From positions 1-64,000 of the forward strand of contig NZ_JACZFQ010000104.1 of the NCBI RefSeq assembly GCF_014904755.1: a stretch of 64,000 nucleotides of DNA, given 5' to 3'. Positions within the stretch are counted from its first letter, which is position 1, and every line of letters begins with the position of its first letter. Of the stretch, positions 52,881 through 61,800 are shown piece by piece. The notes beneath the pieces are model-generated. The model searched no databases, was not told the DNA's origin, and saw only the letters and a list, made by a program, of their open reading frames with translations. The position numbers were made by a program, and so were the translations under genes. This DNA is from Neoluteolibacter marinus. Lineage in GTDB: Bacteria; Verrucomicrobiota; Verrucomicrobiia; Verrucomicrobiales; Akkermansiaceae.

Positions 52881-54059
52881 ATGCCGCGCCACAATTTCCA
52901 GATTCCCGTCACATTCAAGCATCGCATTTGTTTCACCCGCGATGCCTTCGCCCCCGGCAATTCCCTGCTGGGGGAAATCCTCACCGAGGGCCAGGGGCGG
53001 CGGGTGCTGGTGGTGATCGAGGAAAACGTGTCGGCGGCCTGGCCGGGGCTCGCCCGCCAGGTGGAGACCTATTTCGCGGATCTCGGATTCGACTGGCGGG
53101 GATTGCGCGTCCTGCCCGGGGGCGAGGCGGTGAAGAACGACGATGCACTGGTGCGCCGCGTCTGGGAAATGCTCGACCGCGAGCACATCGACCGGCACTC
53201 GTACCTGTTGGTGATCGGGGGCGGTGCCTTCCTCGACGCGGTCGGCTACGCGGCGGCCACGGCGCACCGCGGGGTGCGGCTGGTGCGATTTCCCACCACC
53301 ACGCTCGCCCAAGACGACAGCGGGGTCGGGGTGAAATGTGCGATCAACGGTTTCGGGAAGAAGAACTGGATCGGCGCCTTTGCCGTACCGTTCGCGGTGA
53401 TCAATGACTTCAGGTTCCTCGAGAGCCAGGACGACGAGACCTGCCGGGCCGGCTTGATCGAGTCGGTGAAAGTGTCGCTGGTGAAGGACGGGGAACTGTT
53501 CGAGTGGATCGAGGATCAGGTGGAAGCTCTCGCGTCGCTGGTCCCGGCGGCGCTGGAGGAGTGCATCGAACGCTCGGCCTTGTTGCACGCCCGCCACATC
53601 GCCCAAGGGGGCGACCCGTTCGAGACGGGCAGCAGCCGCCCCCTGGATTTCGGCCACTGGTCGGCCCACAAGCTTGAACAGCTTACCGGGTTCTCCCTCA
53701 GCCATGCCCACGCCGTGGCGATCGGTGTGGCGCTGGACACCCTCTATTCGGCCCGTTGCGGCCTGCTGCGGGACTGCATGGCGGAGCGGGTGCTGTCGGT
53801 GATCTCCGGCTTGCAGCTGGCGATCTGGCATCCGGCACTCGATATGCGCGACCCTTCGGGGCGACGCCTGGTCCACGAGGGTCTCGAGGAATTCCGCGAA
53901 CACCTCGGTGGCGAACTGACGGTGCTGTTGCTGCGCGATTGCGGGACCGGACAGGACGTCCACGCGCTGGACGAAGGGCTGGTGGACGCCTGCCTTGATT
54001 CCTTGCGTGAGCGGCAGGCGGTGCTCGATGCCGCCCGGCCGATGCCGCGCGTCCCGTGA
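52881..54059 (+). CDS. Sugar phosphate cyclase, EboD/AroB-like
   Basis: A 392-residue protein of the 3-dehydroquinate synthase superfamily. Landmarks are VIGGGAFLDAVGYAAATAHR and FPTTTLAQDDSGVGVKCAIN, plus metal-site residues in CRAGLIESVKVSLVKDG (Glu), DFGHWSAHKLEQ (His) and SHAHAVAIGVALD (His). The start MPRHNFQIPVTFKHRICFTR and the longer length suggest the EboD branch (ebo clusters transport or process precursors in cyanobacteria and others) more than housekeeping AroB. No other ebo genes are in the window. The exact reaction is therefore uncertain. Confidence 0.83.
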   Translation: MPRHNFQIPVTFKHRICFTRDAFAPGNSLLGEILTEGQGRRVLVVIEENVSAAWPGLARQVETYFADLGFDWRGLRVLPGGEAVKNDDALVRRVWEMLDREHIDRHSYLLVIGGGAFLDAVGYAAATAHRGVRLVRFPTTTLAQDDSGVGVKCAINGFGKKNWIGAFAVPFAVINDFRFLESQDDETCRAGLIESVKVSLVKDGELFEWIEDQVEALASLVPAALEECIERSALLHARHIAQGGDPFETGSSRPLDFGHWSAHKLEQLTGFSLSHAHAVAIGVALDTLYSARCGLLRDCMAERVLSVISGLQLAIWHPALDMRDPSGRRLVHEGLEEFREHLGGELTVLLLRDCGTGQDVHALDEGLVDACLDSLRERQAVLDAARPMPRVP

Positions 54060-54065
54060 CCCCCG

Positions 54066-55295
54066 TCAGTTTCCGTCGGGCTTGGTGAGGTCGGTCACCG
54101 GGCTCGCGGGCATTTGGAAATCTTCAGGTCGATCCGGCGCCGCCGGATCGAATTTCCCCACACCCGGCCGGAACGACCCCGAGAGTCCAGGTGCCGCGGT
54201 TCGCAGGCCCTCGACCACGCAGCGGGCCAGCTCATAGCTGCCGAAGTTGTTATGGTGGGAGCCGTCCTGGAAGGCGGCGTCGAGGTCTTTGCCCAGCGCT
54301 TGATAGAGCTCGCGGCTCATCGCGTGGAGATCGATCACGGGAACTTTCTTGGCCCCGGCGACCGTTCGGACGGCATCGGGGTAGCCGCCGAGGGTATCTT
54401 TGTTCACCCCGGCCTTGCGCTCCATCGAAGTGATCAGGATGGGCCGGGCGCCGTGTTTCCTGACATCATCCACCAGGGCAGCCAGATCGCTCTGGTACCG
54501 CTTCAAGGCATCGGGCGACTTGCTCTTCATGTCGTTGTGGCCGAACTGCACCAGCACGTAGTCGCCGCTCTTCAGCGAGCGATAGACCTTCTGGACCCGT
54601 CGCGCGGACAAGGAGCTGCGCAGCGTTTCGCCCGACTCCGCATGGTTGGCGACGGCCACCCCGGGGCCGAAGAAACAGGGCAGCATCTGGCCCCACGAAT
54701 TCCAGGGTTCGTAGGGCTGGTCGGTGACGGTGGAATCACCTAACAGATAGAGCGTGGTCGCCGCGGGGGCGGGACGGATTTGCAAGCGGTCGACGCAGGG
54801 GCGGGAGCCGTTGAACTCGAGGGTGAGTTTCGAATCCCAATGGAGGTAGGGCTTTTCGCGATCCTTCAGGCGGACCGCAGCGCTGCCTTCGATCTCGGGA
54901 CGCCGGATGTTGACGGTGAACTTCTCGGTCACGATCTGGCCGCGGCGCGTGCGGATTGAATCCAACATCAAGCGCCGGGACTCCGCCTTGACGGTGGTGT
55001 CGGAGGGACCGGATTCATCGCCGAGCATGAGGGTGACCTCGTAGTTGCCCTCGGGAAGATCGACGGAGAAGTAGAAGCCGCCGTTGCCGGTGACATGTCC
55101 CGGCCGGTCGACGGGGTGGCCGGAGAGGTCGAACCCGTAACCTTTGGCGTCGCTGAACCGGTCACCAGCGCGGACCGCGGTGTATGAGGATGTTGCCTGG
55201 CCCTGCCCGAAGTCGAACTCGAGCGACGGCGAAGTGGCGAACGCGGGAACTATCATCAGTCCGTGGGCCAGCGACAGGAGAAGGGGCTGCTTCAT
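54066..55295 (-). CDS. Rhamnogalacturonan acetylesterase-like SGNH hydrolase with extra domain
   Basis: A 409-residue exported esterase. Signal peptide MKQPLLLSLAHGLMIVPAFA. Residues about 22-150 form a beta-rich domain (SPSLEFDFGQGQATSSYTAV, then YEVTLMLGDESGPSDTTVKA) resembling a malectin-like carbohydrate-binding domain. The catalytic CE12-like domain follows with GDSTVTDQ (Ser block), NHAESGETLRSSL (Gly), VLVQFGHNDMKSK (Asn) and DGSHHNNFGSYELAR (Asp-His). It should remove acetyl groups from pectic or similar polysaccharides. Divergent from a second CE12-like gene across about 100 bases. Confidence 0.85.
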   Translation of the reverse strand: MKQPLLLSLAHGLMIVPAFATSPSLEFDFGQGQATSSYTAVRAGDRFSDAKGYGFDLSGHPVDRPGHVTGNGGFYFSVDLPEGNYEVTLMLGDESGPSDTTVKAESRRLMLDSIRTRRGQIVTEKFTVNIRRPEIEGSAAVRLKDREKPYLHWDSKLTLEFNGSRPCVDRLQIRPAPAATTLYLLGDSTVTDQPYEPWNSWGQMLPCFFGPGVAVANHAESGETLRSSLSARRVQKVYRSLKSGDYVLVQFGHNDMKSKSPDALKRYQSDLAALVDDVRKHGARPILITSMERKAGVNKDTLGGYPDAVRTVAGAKKVPVIDLHAMSRELYQALGKDLDAAFQDGSHHNNFGSYELARCVVEGLRTAAPGLSGSFRPGVGKFDPAAPDRPEDFQMPASPVTDLTKPDGN

Positions 55296-55396
55296 CGGGG
55301 GGGGAATCCTGCAGCACCGGGACGGGCTTGTCAGCGGTGGCGAGATCACCCGATCGGGGCAATGGGTTGATCCGTCCGGGAAGCTAGCCTACCGGC

Positions 55397-56239
55397 ATGA
55401 AGATGGGCGCGATATTCCGGCTTTTGGCGGCATGTCTCCTGGCGGGCCAATTGTTCGCCGGGGATGAACGCCCGGTCGTCGACGATTCGATGGAGGCGAA
55501 GGAGCAGCCGTCGGCTCTTCCCAGCGTGTGGATCGCGGGGGATTCAACGGTGAAGAACCGGGGCGAGATGCGCGGTTGGGGCCAGGACCTCGGCGACTAC
55601 CTCGACCCGCGCAAGGTTCAGGTGGTGAACCGGGCGATCGGAGGCCGCTCGTCGCGGACTTTCCTAACCGACGGACGCTGGGACGAGATTCTCGGCGACA
55701 TCAAGCGCGGTGACCTCGTGTTGATCCAGTTCGGCCACAACGATGTCGGTCCGCTCGATGAGCGCGGGAAGTTCCGCGGTTCCGTGAAGGGCATCGGGGA
55801 TGAGATCGAATCGGTGGCGAAGCCCGATGGCAGTGTGGAAACCGTGCACAGCTACGGCTGGTACTTGAAGCACTTCGCGCGCACGGCGAAGTCGAAAGGA
55901 GCGGTCGTGGTCCTGTGTTCTCCGGTGCCGCACAAGAAGTTCGATCGCCAGGGCCGGCCGCTCCGCGACTGGGACACCTGGCGCGGGTGGGTGGAGGCTT
56001 GTGCCCGGGCCGAGGGGGTGTCCTTCATCGATCTCGCGGAGATCATCGGCAGGAAGTACGATGACATGGAAACGGCCGAGATCGAGGCGCTGTTCGCGGA
56101 CAAGGGAACCCATACCAATGCCGCGGGTGCCCGGCTCAACGCCTGTGCCGTCATCGCCGGGCTGAAAGGGCTCCCCGGTGCGCCGGTTGACGGCTGGTTG
56201 AGTGCCGCGGGCCGGGAGATCGAAACGTCCCGTCCGTGA
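55397..56239 (+). CDS. Rhamnogalacturonan acetylesterase-like SGNH hydrolase
   Basis: A 280-residue exported protein with signal peptide MKMGAIFRLLAACLLAGQLF-AG. CE12-like SGNH blocks are intact: VWIAGDSTVKNRGEMRGWGQ, NRAIGGRSSRTFLTDGRW, VLIQFGHNDVGPLDERGK, and the DKGTHTNAAGARLNA Asp-His block. No extra domain is present, in contrast to its divergent neighbour. It is expected to act in the periplasm or outside the cell on acetylated pectin. The ATG at 55397 leads the signal peptide; another Met two codons later is possible. Confidence 0.87.
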   Translation: MKMGAIFRLLAACLLAGQLFAGDERPVVDDSMEAKEQPSALPSVWIAGDSTVKNRGEMRGWGQDLGDYLDPRKVQVVNRAIGGRSSRTFLTDGRWDEILGDIKRGDLVLIQFGHNDVGPLDERGKFRGSVKGIGDEIESVAKPDGSVETVHSYGWYLKHFARTAKSKGAVVVLCSPVPHKKFDRQGRPLRDWDTWRGWVEACARAEGVSFIDLAEIIGRKYDDMETAEIEALFADKGTHTNAAGARLNACAVIAGLKGLPGAPVDGWLSAAGREIETSRP

Positions 56240-56240
56240 T

Positions 56241-57101
56241 TCAATCGGATCCGGTTAGCCAGCGAGCCTTGTAGAGCCGTTCGTCCGGGAGTTGGAGCGT
56301 TGCGTCCGGACGGAGAAACCCGATGGTGTCGGTCCACCAGTTTCCTCCGGAGGCCTGCACGGTCACCGTTCTTCCGGACACCGGATGGACGTCGATGGAT
56401 TTGATTTCGAGCCGATCCTTCAGCAAAGGATCGGCACGGAAGCCAGGCTTGTCGCGGTCAAAGCGCCAGACGCCGGCATGGGTGGACAGCACCAGTTCCG
56501 AGGACCCGGGGATGGCGCGGAGATCGTGACCGTCCTTATCCGGCAGGGCGTGCCGCGATTTCACCTCGAGGCGGTTTTCTTCCAGCGTGCAGGCGATCAA
56601 TTCCTCGAAGCCCAGTGCCCACAGGCACTTCCGCTGGTCATCCCAAACCAGGCCGTGGGCCGACGGCAGCATGACTTCCGAGAGCGGTTTGCCGGGAGTC
56701 CTTCGATCGAAAAGCAGCACCTTGTTTCCGGCATTACCCACCGAGGAAGCGACCGCGATCAATCCGTCCGGAAGGGCTTCGATCGAGTGGGCATTCGGAA
56801 CGCGGGCCCACCAGAGGGCCTTGCCGGCGGGGAGCTCGAGCAGGATGCAGCCGCCTCCTGATGAAGTCACGAGCAGCCGCTTGCCTCCGTCGACGGGTTT
56901 GCACTCGTCGGTGGTGTTGAAGGCGTTTGCGAGCTCCGCGGGCAGTTCTTCGCAGTTCTTCGCGGTCCATGACCAGCGCTTGGCCGGGGGATCTACGGAG
57001 GAGTCGAGTTGAAACACCTCGGCGCCGCCGCAAACCAAAAGGAAGTCTCCGGCGAGCGTGGGGCTGACCAGAAGCAGGGCGGACAGGCAGAGTTGGAGCA
57101 T
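56241..57101 (-). CDS. Exported beta-propeller-like protein
   Basis: A 286-residue secreted protein with signal peptide MLQLCLSALLLVSPTLAG. The mature part starts DFLLVCGGAEVFQLD and has repeated blades of four strands such as LLVTSSGGGCILLELPAGKA, LWWARVPNAHSIEALPDGLI, LVWDDQRKCLWALGFEELIA and LVLSTHAGVWRFDRDKPGF. This looks like a six- or seven-bladed propeller (DUF6528-type proteins share this layout, tentative). It probably binds a ligand or carbohydrate. The ATG at 57101 was chosen because it begins the signal peptide. Convergent with the esterase at 55397, divergent from DUF1287. Confidence 0.72.
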   Translation of the reverse strand: MLQLCLSALLLVSPTLAGDFLLVCGGAEVFQLDSSVDPPAKRWSWTAKNCEELPAELANAFNTTDECKPVDGGKRLLVTSSGGGCILLELPAGKALWWARVPNAHSIEALPDGLIAVASSVGNAGNKVLLFDRRTPGKPLSEVMLPSAHGLVWDDQRKCLWALGFEELIACTLEENRLEVKSRHALPDKDGHDLRAIPGSSELVLSTHAGVWRFDRDKPGFRADPLLKDRLEIKSIDVHPVSGRTVTVQASGGNWWTDTIGFLRPDATLQLPDERLYKARWLTGSD

Positions 57102-57177
57102 CTGCCGCGGATACGCCGGACTCCGGGTGTCGTCTTTCCATGGATCTTCTTGATAGGCCGTCGCAATCCGGCCGAGT

Positions 57178-57753
57178 ATGAGCGGCATGCGTTGGTTGAT
57201 CGGACTCGCGATGTTGGTGTTGCCCCTGGCGGCCGGGGATGAAGGCGGGAAGATCGTCGAGGCCGCCCGCAAGCAGGTGGGGGTCACCGTTTGGTACGAT
57301 CCTGACTACGTGATTCTCGACTATCCCGGGGGTGACGTTCCGAGGGCGCTCGGAGTTTGCACCGACGTGATCATCCGCGCACTGCGCGACGGCATCGGGC
57401 AGGATTTGCAGAAGTTGGTCCACGAGGACATGAAGGCCAATTTCAAGGCTTATCCGAAGAACTGGGGACTGAGCCGGCCGGACAAGAACATCGACCACCG
57501 GCGCGTTCCGAACCTGCAGACCTTCTTCAAACGGCGCGGTTTCTCCCTGAAGCTTTCCAAGGAGCCGGACGACTTCAAGGCGGGGGATCTGGTGACATGC
57601 ACCGTCCCGCCGCATCTCCCTCACGTGATGATCGTGAGTGACAAGAAGAACGCGGAAGGAGTTCCGCTGGTGATCCACAACATCGGCGGAGGCGCTCGTG
57701 AAGAGGACGTGCTCTTCACCTACCCGCTGACCGGACACTACCGCTGGAAGTAG
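57178..57753 (+). CDS. DUF1287 (YijF-like) exported protein
   Basis: A 191-residue protein with signal sequence MSGMRWLIGLAMLVLPLAAG. The mature part matches DUF1287: VTVWYDPDYVILDYPGGDVP, the conserved Cys in ALGVCTDVIIRALRDGIGQD, DHRRVPNLQTFFKRRG, and the His in PHLPHVMIVSD plus VIHNIGGGAREED. The Cys-His-Asn arrangement suggests an NlpC/P60-like or related amidase acting in the periplasm, but no activity is established. Its 3' end overlaps the convergent regulator remnant by 38 bases. Confidence 0.85.
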   Translation: MSGMRWLIGLAMLVLPLAAGDEGGKIVEAARKQVGVTVWYDPDYVILDYPGGDVPRALGVCTDVIIRALRDGIGQDLQKLVHEDMKANFKAYPKNWGLSRPDKNIDHRRVPNLQTFFKRRGFSLKLSKEPDDFKAGDLVTCTVPPHLPHVMIVSDKKNAEGVPLVIHNIGGGAREEDVLFTYPLTGHYRWK

Positions 57754-58297
57754 ACCGGCTTCCAGGAATTGCCGGCAGTTTGCCGGACTTGATGCGTGGA
57801 GGGGACGATGGAACCCCGAGAAGCTGGCGGGTCCAACGTTCCAGCGAGCTTTGCATCCGGACCGGCAGATGCCGCGATTTCCAACCCCGGGCGAGCAGGT
57901 CGCCGATGTGTTTCAATTCCTGGCCGGTTGTCCCGACGAAGGCCACGCCGGATTCGCCCCGCATCCATCGGGCAAAGGGCGTGTTTTTCGCTGCGGCAAC
58001 AGCTGCAAAATTCCGGATCATGAAGTCGCGGGGAATCACCAGGATCTCGGCTTCATGATGGCCCGGAAAGCGGGTCCACTTCCAATCCTCGCCCTCCACG
58101 CCGCCGAAGTAACCGGACAGTTCGGGCCTCAGGAAGATCCGGTGTTCCTTCCCCCAAACGACGCCGTCGCCGGAAACATTGATCCACAGCCAGAGTTCGT
58201 CGGAAAGACGATGCTGCCAACGCCTTGACGCGCCCCGCAGGTCACCCCGCAAGTGCCAGGCTTCGAAGCCATCATTTTGCCACCAGCATTCAAACAT
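57716..58297 (-). pseudogene. AraC-family regulator remnant lacking HTH
   Basis: The 193-residue frame begins with a cupin-like AraC N-terminal sensor segment: LSDELWLWINVSGDGVVWGK, the FRPELSGY-like patch and FPGHHEAEILVIPRDFMIRN. Recognisable similarity ends near residue 150. The rest is Ser/Pro/Arg-rich sequence read from intergenic DNA and the antisense of the DUF1287 3' end, and the roughly 100-residue double HTH domain is missing. The gene appears truncated, perhaps by a deletion that brought the DUF1287 gene next to it. A sensor-only protein could still be made, so I call it a pseudogene with moderate confidence. Confidence 0.5.
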
Positions 58298-58383
58298 GGC
58301 GGCAATTTATTGAGAATCGTTCGCAATAGCAAGCCCGGGATTTTACGGTGTCGGAAAGCAGTCCGAGGGCTCACCGCGGCGAG

Positions 58384-58665
58384 TTACTCGGACGGAAGGC
58401 CGACGAAGCTGCCTTTGACGTATTTGCAGCGGAAGGGCGGCAGGCGCTTCAGCGGGTCCCAGCCGTTGGCGCGGGCGTAGTCGATCGCCTTCGGCACCAT
58501 CTCGTGATTCACCACCCTGGGCAGCTCGGCGATCACGAATTGACCGGCGGCCGAGGCGGTCATTTCGATCCACAGCTCATTCTTGCCGGCGCGGTTGCGG
58601 ACAATCCAGCGGTAGTGGGTGTCGCGGTGGTTGATGGCCTTCAGGCCGCGGGATGGAAAAAGCAT
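58384..58665 (-). CDS. Small hypothetical protein with GW-D/P motif
   Basis: A 93-residue protein; the start MLFPSRGLKAINHRDTHYRW was chosen because the in-frame region further upstream lies in intergenic DNA. The segment YRWIVRNRAGKNELWIEMTA and the helix VPKAIDYARANGWDPLKRLP suggest a compact alpha/beta domain. The VxxAIxxAxxxGWxP pattern occurs in small hypothetical proteins elsewhere, but I cannot name the family. Conserved-looking and probably real. Nothing else is visible in the flanking gaps of about 86 and 227 bases. Confidence 0.55.
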   Translation of the reverse strand: MLFPSRGLKAINHRDTHYRWIVRNRAGKNELWIEMTASAAGQFVIAELPRVVNHEMVPKAIDYARANGWDPLKRLPPFRCKYVKGSFVGLPSE

Positions 58666-58892
58666 GAGAGAGGGAAGGTGCAGCGCAACCGGAGGCTGCC
58701 GCGGATTCTCAAGGAAAGTCGATGGGAATTTCACCGGTCGTGATGGGCTTGTTATCAATGACCGCGGACTTTCCTCCGGAGTTGCTGACATTTTGAACTC
58801 GACGCTTATCAAGACTACAATTTAGTCAACACTCGCCGTTTGTTTTACCGGTCCTGCCGGTAAGCAGCGTTCATTCCGCCCCCCTCCAGGAT

Positions 58893-61800
58893 ATGAAAAC
58901 TCCACTCACCCGTTCCCGGGGGTTGCTGCGGATCTGTCTCCGCGTCGCCCGTAATCTGTTCACGGTCTGCTTGTTGGCAGCGTCCGCGAACGCCCAGAGC
59001 ATCCTCGCGGAGATCCAATCGATCACGGCTCCAACCGGATCCGCCGCGAGCCCACGCTATGTGATCGACTCCGATGCGAACAACGGCGGTCTGGGCTATG
59101 AGCGCGATGCCATGACGGTCAGCGCCTCGGTGCAATTCACCAAGAACACGGCGGACTTTTCAACCTCCGGGGAATTCCGGCTCAGCGCCCAGCTCATCGA
59201 CACCGCCACGGGGACTGCCGTCACGCTTGAGAGCGGTTCGACCTCAAGCACCGGTGCCAGTCAGACCGTTGCCCTCAACTCCTTGTCGCCGACAACAACC
59301 CTGTCGCTATCGGCCGTGGTGGACCCGGGGGTCGATCTCGGCGCGGGGAAAACCTATCGCATGCGGGTGACGGTGCAGCGGCTTGGCACGATCACCTTTC
59401 CCGGCGGCGGGACCTTTCCGGCTTGGTTGACCGCGGACGGGCCGGAAGACAGCGCTTCGTTCACGGTCGTGCATTTTGCCGATGGCACCCCGGGCAGCGA
59501 ATACTGGGTCCGGGGATATCCGACGGGTGGCGCGACCTGGACCCGCAGCTACCGGGTGCAAACCGACGGGGCCAAGGACGAGTTCACCGCGACCCTGCCC
59601 TATTTCGTCAGCCGCTACGACGTCGGCGGTGCCACGGCGATCATTCCATTCCGGATCACGGCGATCCTTACCGACGACACCGGTGCCGACGTGCCGCTGG
59701 TCAATGGCGGGGTGACCACGAGCTACTTCTTCCTGAACTCCTCCCAGTTCGGGATTCCCTACCAGCCATCGACTGCGACGGGTACCTTGACCGCCTCGTT
59801 CCAGCCGGTGGCCCAGCTTGATTCTCCGGCGCGGACCTACAAGCTGCGCCTCAAGCTCGACCACCTCGAGAATTCTCCCTCGACCTACCACGAGGATGGC
59901 GAGACGCCGGACACAACCTTGCGGCGCTTGCTCGACTTCAACGGCAAGCTGCTCTTCGGCGGGGTCACGGCACAGATCGATGCGCTTTCCAACAACCCGG
60001 TGGCGGGCTCCGTTGGTGCCGGTTACGTCAACAGCACCCTGCAGGTCGACAGTGGCTCGATTCCCGGGGAACCCTATACCTTCGGCAGTGCGGCCGCGCT
60101 CGGGGTGCGGCTTCAGACCAACGGCGACGCCCTGGTCGTGTCTGGCAGCGAGGCGGTGCTGGAAAACGTCGAGGCGACCTATGGTGGCGTCACCGTGCGC
60201 TACCCGAGCACCACGCTATCATCCTCCGGGGCGGCGGCCGGCGATGCTGTTGTTTATTTGCCCCAGGGACTTGGCTTCACCGAGGACCGCGCCGCGGCGA
60301 GGGGACGCTACAAGTCGGGGATCGCGATGGGCTACCCGGTCTCGATGCAGCCCGACTTCACCCACGCCGGCGTGCTGACGACGGCATTCGGTGCCGATGC
60401 CTGGGTCTTCGACGAGGCGCGGCCGCTGCAGTATCAGGTGACGGACTTCACCTTTCTCACCAACGGCGAGATGCACTTTTCGGCGCAGGATGCCGAATGG
60501 ATCCACGACGCGGCCTTTGCCCAGTTGGAGACCAACCAGTCGACCGGGCTCCATGAGTCGCCGTCCATGTCGTATCGCATGACCAACGACGGCTATCTGC
60601 GCTTCGTTGGAATGGATTCGCCGCGGGACGTGACGTTCGCCAAATCGGCGGATGGCAGCGTGCGGACCCGCGAGGCGGAGGTCGACTTCAAGCCGGGGAC
60701 CTTCATCGCCCACCTGCCGCTGGAAACCGACCTCGCCTGGGAGGGGCAGGGGGTCGGGCGGATCATCGACGGTGAATTCGACGAAAATAGCGTCCTGTCC
60801 GCTGCCAAGCCGCTCAAGGTGACCTATGACGGGTCTTGTGCCGACGATCCCTGCGGCCCTGCCGGCGGTGCCCCGGACGAAGTGGAGGGGCAGTCACTCA
60901 CCGGCGATTTCCGGATTACCCCCGAAGGCGGCCTGTTTGCCCCGGTTGCCATTCCCTCCAAGCAACTGCAGTGGGGGATCAAGGGTGACGGGGGTGGAGG
61001 GATCGGCTCCTACACCCATCGTACTGACATCTTCGACGACGGCGAGTTCTTCATGCCCGGTTTCCAGGTTTATGCGGCGCGAAATCCCCTGGTTTCCCAT
61101 CCGGTGTTCAAGGAGAAGGCCGGCCTGCTCGCCCCGCCCGTGCTCCTGCTCGCCGGTTTCGAAGAAAACTCGAGCCAGCTGGTTTATCCGGAAACCGGGG
61201 ACTACCGGGACGGGCTCGGTGCCTATGGCGGGATCACGGTGGATGTCGGCCCGTCGAACCAGGATGGCGCGAGCCGGATCGCCGACCTGGCTTCCGATTA
61301 CGACTACCGCCTGCAGCAGGAAGTTTCGAAGTACTATGTTCGCAAGAGCGGGCTCTCGGGTCGCCATGTGGCGGAGAAGGATGGCTTCAATTCCTCGGTG
61401 GCCCTATATGGCTATCCCTTCGAGTTGACCAGGTTCCAGCTGACATTCCTGTCCAACGAGAACGAGGAATCCTGGATCAACGGCGCGGTCTCGGTGCCCT
61501 ATCCCTCGGACTTCGGGCTCAAGTTCAGCAACCTGATGCTGTCCTGCACCGGGGCCCTCGAGGGTGCCGAACTTGATCCCGAGGACACCTCGACCAAGCC
61601 GCTGGCGTACTGGAACGGCTCCTTCGACCCGATGGCGATGGAGTTCCGGCCCGAAGCCGGTGCGAGCTGCTATGCCGACCGATTCCTGACCCTCGGGCTG
61701 GTTTCCGGCGCCGCCAACATTTCCACCCCGCTGGCCGGGACCCTCGCCTTCCGGCCGAACGGCAACATCGCCACGCTCAACGACAACATCGAGGGCGCCG

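Noticed and set aside
60826-61428. Plus-strand frame of 200 codons within the giant gene
   Set aside because: It lies in a different frame from the continuous 58893-64000 gene, is rich in Arg/Pro/Ser, and has no motif.
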